A stretch of 64,000 nt of DNA from Sarcomyxa edulis. Taxonomy: Eukaryota; Basidiomycota; Agaricomycetes; Agaricales; Mycenaceae. The notes under the pieces are model-generated. The model saw only the letters and a program-made list of their open reading frames with translations, was not told where the DNA came from and made no database searches. This document shows positions 52,326 to 64,000 of the stretch, one piece after another. The stretch covers positions 434,001-498,000 of the forward strand of contig QUOL01000020.1 of NCBI GenBank assembly GCA_009761415.1, given 5' to 3'. Each line of letters starts with the position of its first letter. Position 1 is the stretch's first letter. A program made the translations under genes and the position numbers.

Positions 52326-54724
52326 CTATCTGTAAATACTTCGAAGTTGAGTTTCAACCGCTTCGGCCGACATCTTGATATCTTCATGATAGACGGTTCA
52401 GTGGTCAATGAGGAGTACTCCGGGAAGAAGTAGATAAATGACTTACATTTCTGGGGATCTGTGCAAAGAAAAAGACATATGCTCAGTCTCGATCCACAAG
52501 ACGAAGAGAAGAGCACAGCTGAACTTACTCTTGCTGAACTCCTTTTCCCTCTGTTTCTGGGTGAACCTCTGAAGCGCAGGTACTACCAGTTTAACGACCT
52601 CATCCGCAACGATCTCTCTCGCCTTCTCATCGTCATCTAAGACTTTCGCCAACTTGTGCCGTTCCATGACTTCTTCCAACAAGTCGAAGAATCTTGTGAA
52701 TTTCTCCTTCGTCGCAGCTTTCCCTCCCTTCTCCTTTGGATCGTCCGCAAGGGCTTGCATGAGGGGGGAAAAGTTGGAGTCGAAATAGGCTGCTTTGGCG
52801 GTACGGAAGTTTGAGTTCAGGGCATCCAATGCGGGTTTGGAGAGTATATCCAGAAGTTCGGGGTGGCGCGGCGATACGACGATATGTTCGCGTAGGTAGG
52901 AAATGTTGTTGAGGAGAAAGATGGATCCGAAAGCGGGACGTTTCTGAGAACGGGAGAGTGTCGTTAAAGTATTTATTGCGGTAGTCACCACATCATCTAA
53001 GAACAACGGAATATCAGCAATGCGGGAGAACAGTATCAGTCAAAGCTTACACAGATAGTGCTGAAGTATCGTTCGCTCGTCTCCTTCTCCGATTTTAGCG
53101 CCTTTCCCAACCTGGACGCCTTCCCCCATCTTCCAATTACCGTCTCCAAGCGTTAGCAATGCTGAACCAACAGCACTCTGCACTTCTGGAAGTCTATCCA
53201 TATAAGTGATCGTCTACGCCACGGTGAGTATGCTTATGATAATTCATATTGTGATGGAACCACACTCAACTGATACAGTGAATTCAGCCAGGCCTGTGCT
53301 CATCTCCCCACTTCTGCCCATCGTCGACAACTTCAGATCCGCGAGGAATTCTGGGAAACTTCGAAGACAAACCGCACGGAGCGTGTTCAATCCGTCTCTC
53401 AACTCGTTCGTGTCCTTTCGCGGGTCTGCGGCGGGTCCTTTACGACGCGAAAGGAGGTTGTCCCAACGGGGTTGGAGTGATAGTAATGATTCGTACGAAG
53501 AGAGAGCTAGGAATGTGAATTTGTGTAGAGATCGTTTGATGAGTGCAATCAGGGACGTTAAGGTGCTGCTGAACAGGCCAAGGATTGGGTTCAGGAGGGT
53601 GTTGTATGCTGAAGCGATGAGAGCCGGGCTGTTCAATGGGCTCAGATCGGTCAGGAGATTGTATTCCTCCTTCATGTTCAATGAATTAGCAGGACTCGTG
53701 AAACGTGCGTTCGGAATGCGTACCTCAGCTACAGACAATAACGACTCCACCCAAGTGCCAAAGTCTTTCCCTGCGGCGATGGTATCGATTGTGTCGGCCC
53801 GATCGACGACGCGTTTACCTTGTGGTTCGAGGCATTTACGAGTCCAATTTCCACGCATATCAGCGTACCCACGTTGGGCGTCTTTGAGAGTGGATAGAAT
53901 GGCTGGAGCAGCCGGATGTGTTGGATGTGTCGTAGGTACTGGGAGAGTGCGCAGGAACGCGACAAGAGGTCGGAGAGTGGTCATGAGGGATGAGGGGAAT
54001 GGTGTGATGGAAAACTCTGTTCCTGGCGGGGGAACTGAGCCTGAGGAACCTTCTGCGACGAGTTTGGTGTAGAGTTGCGTCAGCTTTTTGGCTCCTGTTT
54101 CAACGAGACGCGCCTAGAGAATGATTCAGCTATGTCTCCGGGGAATGTGAGATGAAAGCATACGGTATCGAGAGAATCACGATCAGACGACTTGAAGGCG
54201 ATAGTTGCATTGAGCCGTTCTAGAGCCTCCTTATAGGTTTCGAGTTGTCCTGGTTGCGGACTATAGCCCTAGTTATAAGCTGTACGAATGTGAGAGTCAT
54301 AAAGCGTACCCTCGTAGAATTAGAGCCTCTTCCGCTGCTATACCCTCCTGATTACTTGCAAGCTCGTCGATCTTTATGAGCGCCTTCTCGATATCTGTCG
54401 CGCATTAGAGGGTAAATGGAGAAGGCACGATGATTGCGAACATACTATTAGCCCTTCTGTTTAGAATCTGAGTAGAAGTGTAAAGAGGCAATATGGATTT
54501 CTCGAGTTTGGCCAGTCGAGTATCAAAGCTGTCAAGGATAGCTGGTAAGGTAAGTGTGCATGACCAAAGACACGCGAGAGCTTGACGCACAGGTCATCCG
54601 CTGCGATATTTGGCGAGTCTTATTCAGATTTTGCTCAAGCTACACTTGATATATGTCAGATAATGTCTGTGACATACAACACGCTCATAGCTACCAGTTC
54701 GATTTCTGCGGTTTCGTCGTCCAT
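52326..54724 (-). CDS. exo70: exocyst complex subunit Exo70
   Basis: Exo70 tethers secretory vesicles to the plasma membrane by binding PI(4,5)P2 and Rho GTPases. Exons: 54724-54695, 54639-54591, 54541-54446, 54394-54310, 54260-54164, 54113-53724, 53669-53271, 53213-53051, 52996-52529, 52458-52447, 52381-52326; 614 residues. Start MDDETAEIEL, then LEQNLNKTRQISQRM, LDSFDTRLAKLE. Family core: VAEEEYNLL, AVCLRSFPEFLADLK, RPAFGSIFLLNNISYL, ALNSNFRTAKAAYFDSNF. C-terminus NPQKYIKMSAE. For exon 5 the TATAG acceptor at 54261 keeps frame; the earlier CTAG does not. Exon 10 is 12 nt. Length matches fungal homologues. Confidence 0.95.
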
Positions 54725-54989
54725 GATGGTAGAATTCACAGGCTTATCGGACGATGGTGGGGCGAGATTCGGAAAATCTTAGAGGGTATGTTCGCCGGTG
54801 GGATTCCAGCCGTCGCGATAGCCTGTAGGCAACTTGTATAAGGAGGAGTTGAGGAAGAGATGCCGTCGGCGCCAAGCAATGCTCGCGTGAGGCGGCAATC
54901 CCCGTGATTTTGAAATTCCGCCGAAAAGTGCAGCTCGACGCCCGCAACGACCAGCGCATATCCAAGCACATCCCCAAGACCCCTTCAAC
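54725..54989. promoter_or_regulatory. divergent promoter exo70 / rpl14
   Basis: 265 bp between the start codons of two conserved genes in opposite orientation; must drive both. No clear TATA, as is common for ribosomal protein genes. Confidence 0.5.
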
Positions 54990-55679
54990 ATGACGGTAAG
55001 CATGATTTCTTGCTGAACGACCGTACAATGTGGAGGATAGCCTACAGCAAGAAGAACGGAGGGAAGAGATGGATTAGAGGGCTGGATGGCTGGAATGCCT
55101 TATAGATGACGAAAGCTTGATATTCGAGATGCTGACGATTTGCCTTGCTTTCCAGACCCAGGACTCGACATTCAAGCGCTTCGTAGAGGTCGGAAGAGGT
55201 GCGTAACACTCGTCGGCTTTATCTGGACACAAAGCTGATTAGGTCTCCACCGTGCAGTCGTGCTCATCAAAGCCGGCCCTTCTGCTGGAAGCATTGCTGT
55301 TATCGCTGAGATCATTGACCACAACCGGGTACGTTCCTCGGTCTCGTTCCTATGGTCGCTCTTACACAGTCGCATCTAGGCTATCATTGATGGACCAACA
55401 ACCGGTGTCCCCCGCCAATCTTTCCCCTACAAGCACCTTACCCTCACCCCTCTATCCCTAAAAAAGCTACCCCGCGCTGCCGGTTCCGGCGTCATCAAGC
55501 GTCAGATCGAGAAGGAGGCCACCATCGCCAAGTGGGAGAAGTCGAGCTGGGCACAGAAGAGGGCTTCCACCGAGGCACGACGATCACTTAACGACTTCGG
55601 CCGATTCTCAGTTATGCTGGCCAAGAAGGCGAGGCGGGACGTTGTCAGGAAGAGTGTCCACAAGGCGTCGAAGGCTTAG
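54990..55679 (+). CDS. rpl14: 60S ribosomal protein eL14
   Basis: Exons 54990-54995, 55156-55198, 55258-55328, 55380-55679; 139 residues. Exon 1 is only ATGACG, as often in fungal ribosomal protein genes. Signatures: TFKRFVEVGR, VVLIKAGPSAGSIAVI, EIIDHNRAIIDGP, then KHLTLTPLSLKKLPRAA and a basic C-terminus. The acceptor at 55257 was preferred to the AG at 55241 because it yields the family's VGRVVLIK. Part of the large ribosomal subunit. Confidence 0.95.
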
Positions 55680-56258
55680 AGTGGATAGTTTTCTTGTTTT
55701 TCACAGAATTGCATCGGATTGGTCGAGATATTATGAGGCTTGATGATCCTCGTTGATTCTCGTCACTATGAAGAATTTTGGACCATGTATTGAAGTCATG
55801 TGAGTCTTGAAACATTATGAGGATTTGGAAACTCAAGATCGGTGGGTCCTGCTCGCATTCTAAAGTCTCACTCTGGCTATTGGATATTGTTTTGTCTTTT
55901 CATGGAGTGCGACATAGAGATGCAGCGAGAACACGCAGCATACGGGAGGAGAAACTCGAAAAAAGGAAGGTCTGGCTCCAAGAGGTCCTCAATTGAGCGC
56001 CACCACCCTATTCAAATACTTCCTAACTTCCTGAGGTGGCGTCTGTGCGAGACGAACATGCTGCATGAAATATCGATGTGGGTCAATGCAAGTAGGCTCG
56101 CGCTGGGTCAAAAAGATTTCTCATAAAATATGTTTTACTGTGAGAGGTGTCAGTTTTGACGACGTCGACCCTTATGGCGACGATCCTTCTGCTCGAGCTC
56201 GATAGACCATTCTGATATTGAGCAAGGTCTTGAAGTTGAACGTTAACGTTTAATCGAG
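55680..56258. other. intergenic after rpl14
   Basis: About 580 bp; rpl14 3' UTR on the left, promoter of the next plus-strand gene on the right. No supported ORF. Confidence 0.5.
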
Positions 56259-56318
56259 ATGTTTGACGTTAGCGGTGAGCTGAGTCCCATTCGATCGACG
56301 CGAAATTCCCGAGTCTTC

Positions 56319-57092
56319 ATGTCGGCTACCACCACGACGCCTTCAACACCGCAAAAGTCTGACAAAAACATACCCCAATGGCTACCAATATCACTTGTCC
56401 GTCTTTCCAGACCTTCTCAAAGGAACACTCTTATGCATTTTTTTGGGCACTGTAGATCGCATTATCTGTTGCAGCAATCGCAGGCCCTGTATTCTTATAC
56501 CGACGCAACCGAGCTAATGTCCTCCTTGAGTCACTCCAGACGCCTCGTATACAACGGTCTGCCAGTGGGACCGCCGCGAACCTGAGACCTCGTGGTTTAC
56601 CAGCAACAGCTTCCAATCTCATTGCAGCTGCAACTGCAAAACCTACTAGCAGTGCCGCTCCTGGGGATAAATCCAATGCAGCGCTGTTGACGGCCAAAGC
56701 TTTTGGTATAGCCACGTTAGGTGTGTGCAGTTTCGCTGCAGCTACTGTCGTGGGTGTCAAATACGCCCTTGGAGTTCGAGATGTGAGTTGTTCCTTGTCT
56801 TCATTGGCTTCTGCACAGTGGGCTTATACATTATCTATCTTAGACCGCTGAATTTGCTCATCGCATGCGACTCGCCGTTCGGACACATCTCCCCACGTTG
56901 GTGGAGAAATTGCATCGTGCACCGGAAGAGCCATTGGAAAGCGATTGGAACTCGGAAGATGCACAGACCAGGATGAGTGAGGCATACCAGAAGGACGGGC
57001 TATCTGGATGGTTCAACGTTGCTGTGAGAGAGGCGGACATGGAGGCTAGGGTGGAGAAGGCAAGTCGGGACCGGGGAGAGACTGCGGGCTGA
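56319..57092 (+). CDS. small protein with two transmembrane segments
   Basis: Exons 56319-56396, 56456-56782, 56844-57092; 217 residues. An in-frame ATG at 56259 would add 20. The first intron has a weak donor (GTCCGT) but removes an in-frame TAG and joins WLPISL to IALSVAAIAGPVFLYRR, forming one clean membrane helix. A second lies at AKAFGIATLGVCSFAATVVG. The C-terminal 80 residues are hydrophilic (RMRLAVRTHLPTLVEKL, EADMEARVEKASRDR). The layout of two helices followed by an 'EFAHRMR' helix recalls TMEM242-like mitochondrial proteins, but I cannot confirm that. Confidence 0.65.
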
Positions 57093-57659
57093 GGCTGGTA
57101 TAGAACCAGCGTAATTCCGTAGATCACGCGTATCTGCATCAATTTTTTTCGACCCTCGGAGTCGACGACGCCTTGGCACACAAGGATGGAATCTACAGGA
57201 ATATATCTCTACACTCTGAACGTTCGATATTCCCTTTCTCCCGGATTTATTGATATTATCTGCCTCTCATTGACGATGCGGATGGGTAGTGGTCTCGATC
57301 AACACTTTTGATTCACAGTTATTCTCGAAGTTACAGAAAGTGAAAGACATACAATGCATGGGTAGATCTTCCCAAAGAATGATGAATTTGATAATTTTGA
57401 TTTCACCAGCGAGCGTAGGAGGTTGTTTTGGCGTGGTTGAAAACGGAGGATGCACCAAGCACGAACATCAGAGCGCCGCCACCGAAAGTCTGGACCGGAT
57501 CTTAACATATTTGCAATCGAGTTAATTACTCTTTAGCTCTTGATATCAACCGTCAAGTTTTGATCTTGCTGTTGATTCATCTCCAGGTACCCTCGATAAG
57601 CACGGCGGGGCAAGAACAGAGCACAGTCTATCAGGACAGAAATACGGCTTTTCCTCAAC
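57093..57659. other. intergenic before the ABC transporter
   Basis: About 570 bp. Open stretches on both strands lack recognisable motifs or splice structure. Confidence 0.5.
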
Positions 57660-60600
57660 ATGTCGTTTTGGCAGCGACCTTCTATCATCCAAGGCTTGAC
57701 GGGTTCGCAGGTCGTGATGAACTGGAATGAGACTGGCGGCGTTATCTTTGCAGACATACTAGGCAAAAAGGCAAAGGCGTTGTGCGTACCTCTCAGGTTT
57801 TATCGTTATTCTAGCTGACGATACTTCATTAGCCTTTGGTCAGACACTCTCATGTTTCCAGCATATGCAGCCGCAGCATCCGCGTTCATACTGATTCTTC
57901 ACATCATACTACTCTCGAAACCACTCCAGAAGCTCTACAACCGCTTATCTCCATCGTCCGAACCGTCTGTTGAGCAGACAACCGACATTCCACCAACGGG
58001 CGTCGTCCCAGAGTTTAAAGAACACATCTCGCAACACGGCGGGCCCACTATCTTTGCTTTCAAAGTGACCAGACTTCTGGGTTGTCTAGCTCTTTTAGGC
58101 TTGTCCGTTACTTCCCTTGTTATTGACGAAATCAGCAAGACCACCGAAGTCGGCATCGCTGGGAAGTGGGGAAAGAAGCACAAGAACAAGAAGCAGCCCT
58201 CTCCTGCGTTGTCCATCGAAGAATGGCTCCAGGCTGCGATGTGTATGACCTATGTACGTGGATTCAACTCAATTTCATAATGTGCGTACTGAAGTATCCC
58301 GCAGCTGTACACCACCCTTCTAGCCCTTATTTCGGTGTCCGCGAAACCTCGCTGGAGCAAACTTGTCACGCGTCATCTCATAGTCGTATTGTTGGTTTCG
58401 TTAGGGGTGTATGCTTATCGCGACATATATCCCATCACCACGTTTGCCAAATCCCCCATGGACATCAAGGAAGGTTGGATCCTGTGGGCAAAGCTTTCCG
58501 TGTTGTTCATTACGAGTGTCGTTGTTCCACTGTTCGTTCCTAGACTGTATGTTCCCATTAACGAAAAGGTACCAGCGTGTCTTCCATTTACTTTCATTGC
58601 GAGCATCCAGTATTGACTTCAATTGTAATTGTAGATCTCGACACCGGCCCCAGAGCAGGTGGCTCCGCTTATCTCGTTGATTTTGTATTTCTTTCTTGAC
58701 TCCACCATTGCCCGAGCATATCGTGTCCCTCACCTTCCCCACGATCAACTACCTCCTTTGGCTGATTACGACGCTGCGGAGAATCTGAAAAGATTTGCAT
58801 TCCCTGTATGTCGTAATTCGCATCCTCATCTTATTTGCAACTTAGCTTACCGTCCTCTAGCATCTGGATCCGTCGTATAGAATTGCGGGACGAAAGGCCA
58901 ACAGACGACACATCTTTTTCGGTCTGATATATGTATTTCGATGGGAATACCTCGGTCTTGCTTGTATGATCATTACTGATGTTGTAGTGGGATTCGCTAG
59001 TCCTTTAGGTGTCAATCGTTTGCTCAAGTAAGTTGACTCCTTCGCAGCAGCTTATTATCTTTCTAAATCTCGTTTTCCCAGTTATATGGAAAATAAAGGC
59101 GAAGGCGCCGTTATTCAACCATGGTTTTGGATAATCTGGCTATTCCTTGGTCCCATGATCGTCTCGACCGCGTTCCAGTGGTACATATACCTTGCTGTGA
59201 GTGTATCTCCTTATTTTAGCTAGTGACGAACGCTAACTTTCTTCGTCAAGACGCGAACTCTCGTTCGTACAGAAGCGTTGATCACTCAACTCGTTTTCGA
59301 ACACTCTCTCCGAATCCGCGTTAAGGCAGAAGTGCCAACTTCGACAACTCCTGAATCGACTGCTCCATCTACTCCAGATTCCGAGTTTGCAGACTTAGCC
59401 ATCGATCACACGACTGCCAATGGTATGGGTTCCTCGTCAAGCAGCGGGGACGAGACGCTTCATTCTGGGGAAGGTACACTGCACTCTCAGAGTGAGACTC
59501 TACACTCCAGTTCTGCCAGCGTGTCGAGTTCCACGAGTAAAGGGAAGCAGAAATCTTCCAAGGCGTCGCCTGCCGAGCCTGCACCCAAGGCCCAAGAACA
59601 GCCGTCGGCGGACAATTTGGTCGGGAAAATCAACAATCTCGTCACTACCGATCTGGGCAACATCATAGAAGGTCGCGATTTCTTGCTCATATTGCTCTAC
59701 GTACCTTTGCAGATCGTGCTCTGCATCCTTTTCCTTTACGTTGTTCTCGGTTGGGCTGCGTTCGTTGGATTGGGCATGTTGCTGCTTTTGTTCCCTATCC
59801 CGGGGTATGTTGCGAATAGGATACAAGGAGTTCAGATGGAGCGTATGAAGAAGACGGACGCTAGGGTTCAGACTGTCACGGAGACTATGAATGTTCTGAG
59901 GATGGTTAAATTGTTTGGATGGGAGAGGAAGATGAACAAAAAGGTCGAAGAGAAGAGGGAGGAAGAGCTCATCTGGGTTTGGCGCCGTCAGATCTTGGAT
60001 CTTATCAATGGAAACTTCAAGTCAGTGGTTTTCTCTTCGTCATCTGGATATCCTCTCAATTGATAGCTTCATACAGCTTCATCATTCCCGTCGCTACTAT
60101 GATTGTGACATTTGCCGCCTATGTTGGTGTTTATGTTTTTCTACGATTCGTAAGGAAAACTGACGGGTATTCTGCAGACGGTCATCATGAAACAAGAACT
60201 CAGCGCCTCAAAGGTGTTCAGTTCAATGTCCGTTTTCGACATGTTGAGGGGTCAACTTCACATGGCATTCTATACCATCTCGAGTTCCGTCCAAGCTAAA
60301 GTCTCAATCGATCGAGTCAACGACTTCCTCCATAACGTATGTCTTCTCCCTTCTTCTCGTTTCCTTCTCTGCTAATCCGACATCGTTTTCGTCAGACGGA
60401 GCTGCTAGATTCGTTTTCGGAAAAGGAAGATGTTGCTGGCTTGTTCGCTGAATCCACTCGCGGTGATCGAGATGTCATTGGATTCCGCAACGCGTCCTTC
60501 TCGTGGTCGAACGATACCGATGGGTCCTTGACTCCTTCTCGCAGGGCTTTCATTCTAAAGGTCGAAGAGGAGCTTTTGTTCCAGAAAAAGTCGATCAATT

Positions 60601-63600
60601 TGATCATCGGTCCCACAGGATCCGGCAAGACGTCGTTATTGATGGCTTTACTAGGTGTGTTCCATCGGATTATGCGTATTCTTGCTCTACTGACTTCTGA
60701 AATAGGGGAAATGCATTTCATTCCTGCGGGCCCGGACTCGTGGTTCAATCTCCCTCGAGCGAACGGCATTGCGTATGCTGCTCAGGAGTCGTGGGTACAA
60801 AATGAGACTTTGAGGGTGGGTTCATCGGTGTCTTCCTCTCTGCAATGATTTATTCATCTTCTTCAGGACAATATCCTCTTTGGTTCACCATATGACGAGG
60901 AAAGGTACAAAAAAGGTACGTGACGACTTTGCTCAACGTTGCCTTTTGAGATCTCACGCTGTTGTAACAGTTGTCTATCAATGTTGCCTTGAGCGTGATT
61001 TCACCTTGTTCGAGGCTGGAGACAGGACGGAAGTCGGCGAGAAGGGCCTGACATTATCCGGTGGTCAGAAGGTATGTCTTTTGGTCCTGGGTGCTGGCAT
61101 TGTTTTGTTGATCCGAATTAGGCACGTATCACTCTTGCACGAGCGATTTATTCGCCCGCAGAAACCCTCCTTCTGGATGACGTCTTCGCTGCTTTAGACG
61201 TTCATACTGCTAAATGGATCATCGAAAAGTGTTTCTCTGGAGATCTGGTCCAGGGTCGAACTATCTTATTGGTCGTACGTTCTCCCTCTCCTTTCAAGTT
61301 GCTTCGCATGTCTGATCTGATATCACCTCGGTGCCAGACACACAACGTGGCCATGGTTCAACCTATAGCCCATTTCATCGTGTCCCTGAACTCTGACGGT
61401 ACCATATCAAGCAAAGGGTCCGTTTCTGATGTTATCGCGAAGGATCAAACGCTGGCAGCCGAAGTCAGCAAGGAGCAAATAGCACTTGACAAGGTGGAGG
61501 CTGAGTTGGATCCACCCAATGTTGACGACTCCAAGAGCGATGGGAAATTGATATTAGCTGAGGAGATAGAAGAAGGCCACATTAGCTGGCCGGCTTTGAA
61601 ACTGTACCTCTCCGCTCTATGTGGAGAGCACCCCATTTTGTTCTTCGGTGCATTTTTCGGAGGCCTTATTCTGTCCGAAGTGGTAAACGTCGGTCAGACG
61701 TGGTTCTTAGGTTACTGGGCATCTCAATACGAGACGCACGAAGCGTACGAAGTAGCCATCAGTTTGTGAGTCAAAGTCATGCTATCTCACCTTGTTCTCG
61801 CTGATAAATCTCGGCAGCTTTGTAACGGTTTACGGTTCGTGGAAAGCTATCACAGTTATTGATCCATGCCTGACAAGTTATCTGTATCCAGCCGGCATTC
61901 TGTTGGTCTCCATCATTGTCTATTCTTCTGCCTACGTGGTATACGTCTTTGGAAGCTTGAGAGCATCCAGAACCATTCACAGGCAGCTTGTAGAATCTGT
62001 ACTTGGCACGACATTAAGGTCAGTCGAATACTTCCTTGGTATTTTCACATCTTGATACCAAATTCAGATGGCTTGACACAACACCGACTTCTCGCGTCAT
62101 CGCGAGGTGCACGCAAGACATCAGGGCTGTCGACGGACCGCTTTCTCAACAATTCACATGGGTCGCAGAACTCACCATGTCCATGATTATCAAATTAGGG
62201 GCTGTCGTACTCATGACGCCTATATTCTTGATTCCTGGTATAGTAATTTTCGTTTTGGGAGCCATATGTGGGCAAGTATATATCAAAGCCCAGCTTTCTG
62301 TGAAACGTGAGATGTCTAATGCGAAAGCTCCTGTTCTTGGCCAGTGAGTCTCTCCACCCTCACCCCTTGACCTACCCCGATCTAACATGTATTATTTCAG
62401 CTTTGGAGCAGCTATCGCAGGCCTAAGTTCGTCTTTTTCTGGTTTCTAGTATATAGACTCAATCTAACCTTTCCCTCATAGCCAGTATACGGGCCTATGG
62501 TGCACAAGAGGCGTTCACTGTCGAATCACTCGTTCGCATAAACCGATATACCAGAGCTGCGAGAACATTTTACAATCTCAACCGGTAAGTTTCCGTTCTA
62601 ATACTGATTCCGTCCATTGTTCCTGATCTTTGTAATCCAGTTGGATATGCGTGCGAATCGATGCGCTCGGTGGATTATTCTCCGCTGCGTTGGCGGCATA
62701 TCTAGTATATGGTCGATTGCAATCTGCATCCAACACCGGTTTCTCGTTGAACATGGCGGGTGAGTAGTGCTACACATTCTTGCGTTCGTATCTGAAACAC
62801 CGCTCAGTCGGATTCTCGGGGATGATTCTTTGGTGGGTGAGGTGTTTGAATGATTTCGAGGTTCAAGGTACGTAGCTTCGGGCTACTATAGAATATAGCA
62901 CGTGCTTACTTTTCATTTGAACCAGGCAACAGGTATCTATTGTGGCCTACTATCACCGATGGGCTACTCACTTCACCTATCTTTTAGTCTGGAACGTATC
63001 CAAGGTTATATCTGCATCGAACAAGAAGCCAAACCAAGTGAGGGTGGCGAACCGCCAGCTTACTGGCCTGCCAGTGGCGACATCCGTGTCGAAAAATTGT
63101 CCGCTCGGTACTCAGCGGTACGTGTTTGGTAGTAATCGACACGTTCATACACTCATTGCATCGCAGACTGGTCCCAAAGTGCTACATGACATTTCATTCC
63201 ACATCAAGTCTGGTGACCGTGTCGGTGTCGGTATGGCTATAAATTCTCAAGCATATATGATTTTTGCTAATCCGATCTTTAGTGGGACGCACTGGATCGG
63301 GGAAGGTAATGTCTTTGTGTTTCGTAGTGCTTTGAAGGACTCATTCTGATTTCCACCTCAGAGCTCATTAACTCTGTCCTTACTACGGTGTATATTCACT
63401 GAAGGAGCGGTCTATTACGATGGTCTCCCTACGGCCTCGCTTAATCTAGATGCGTTAAGATCAAATATTACCATTGTGCGTACCTTTCATTCTGGCAATC
63501 ATATCTTTCTGACTCGCTGATATTGTCCAGATACCCCAAGTCGTAAGCTTATTGTCTTTCATTCGGTCTGTATAATGTCTTACCCAGGCTATAGCCAGAA

Positions 63601-64000
63601 CTCTTGAGCGGGACATTAAGACAGAATCTGGATCCCTTCAGCCAGTACGAAGATGCAACTTTGAACGATGCACTACGGGCCGCGGGCCTTTTCTCTCTCC
63701 AAAGCGAGACCGACGAGGGCAGGATAACCTTAGATAGCTCTATCGCAAGCGGAGGGAGCAACCTTTCTGTTGGACAGCGTCAAATCATAGCTCTTGCCAG
63801 AGCTCTGGTACGAGGCAGCAAGTTATTGATCTTGGACGAAGGTCTGTTGATTCGTTGGCTCCTTTGGGTTCAATGTATTGATCGCCGTTTCATCGTCACA
63901 AGCTACATCCGCCATAGGTACCAATCATCATGAACAATGCCTGGTTTCTGTGATTGACAAAAGTTTTCGTAGACTACAAAACTGATACTATCATACAGTC
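57660..64000 (+). CDS. ABC transporter, subfamily C (MRP type), 3' end outside window
   Basis: ATP-driven exporter of conjugates, drugs or metals at vacuole or plasma membrane. Exons begin at 57660, 57833, 58305, 58635, 58861, 59082, 59251, 60077, 60178, 60396, 60706, 60867, 60971, 61122, 61338, 61818, 62068, 62401, 62482, 62641, 62808, 62926, 62988, 63167, 63283, 63362, 63531, 63595, 63903, 63973; about 1595 residues visible. NBD1: Walker A GPTGSGKTS (near residue 825), LTLSGGQKARITLARAIYS, LLLDDVFAALD. NBD2: GRTGSGKSS (near 1452), GGSNLSVGQRQIIALARALV, LLILDEATSAID. N-terminal helices suggest a TMD0-like extension. A Ser-rich, TLHS-repeated loop (about 59410-59600) splits TMD1. Exon 22 (62926-62932) is 7 nt. 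Substrate unknown. Confidence 0.93.

Noticed and set aside
54260..54310. A frameshift in exo70 between exons 4 and 5
   Set aside because: The CTAG acceptor breaks the frame, but the TATAG eight bases later restores it and gives the family sequence RGPQ.
56446..56456. An in-frame stop making the two-TM protein gene a pseudogene
   Set aside because: The TAG is the end of a 59-bp intron; splicing at GTCCGT and TGTAG joins the two halves of a membrane helix.
1..64000. CRISPR arrays, bacterial operons, rRNA or tRNA genes
   Set aside because: The window is intron-rich fungal DNA; no spaced direct repeats, ribosomal RNA segments or cloverleaf with A/B boxes were recognised by eye.

Overview
The window looks like nuclear DNA of a mushroom-forming basidiomycete (Agaricomycetes). 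Genes carry many short introns of about 50-60 bp, mostly GT-AG, and there are several microexons. The gene set fits too: fungal tRNA ligase, Atg18, an EZH2-type H3K27 methyltransferase, a bicupin oxalate decarboxylase, Exo70, eL14 and an ABCC transporter. No tRNA, rRNA or CRISPR array was found. Exon maps below were worked out by hand from splice consensus, phase and family conservation.

Left host block (1-14.9 kb): tRNA ligase (-, cut by the window edge), atg18 (-), EZH2-like methyltransferase (+, 15 exons), oxalate decarboxylase (+, 17 exons), Alba-domain protein (-), a divergent protein kinase (+), a scrambled kinase relic and a dual-specificity phosphatase (-). Right host block (48.5-64 kb): a membrane-anchored kinase-like gene (+), a paralogue of the left kinase (-), exo70 (-), rpl14 (+), a two-TM protein (+) and an ABCC transporter (+, 30 exons, running off the end).

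Between them, 15.2-48.2 kb is a set of nested transposons. First come two hAT-type non-autonomous elements, one inside the other, each with a perfect 8-bp target duplication. Next is a tyrosine-recombinase (DIRS-like) retroelement on the minus strand, with gag at 48.0-46.6 kb, RT/RNase H at 46.9-44.3 kb and recombinase from 44.3 kb. Its recombinase ORF is cut twice by one LTR family. One cut is a reversed solo LTR (42112-43860). The other is a complete 24.5-kb Ty3-type element (17405-41864) with identical-looking 1745-bp LTRs. The recombinase frame is restored at both sites when one copy of the 4-bp duplication is removed. The 24.5-kb element itself carries a second, smaller Ty3-type element (26478-33456, minus strand).

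The most unusual feature is what the large element carries besides gag and pol. Between the end of pol and the 3' LTR it holds about 7.5 kb of its own sequence encoding an antisense tandem array of small genes (A-F, 39.96 to 33.46 kb). Five members (A-E) share one phase-0 intron position, an 'LR..LRPM' type motif before it and an 'IPSE' type motif after it. Each of the five has its own TATA element 26-52 bp upstream of its ATG. I recognise no known family for these proteins. The LTRs, the polypurine tract next to the 3' LTR, the 4-bp duplication and the restored target frame all indicate that the array inserted as part of the retrotransposon.
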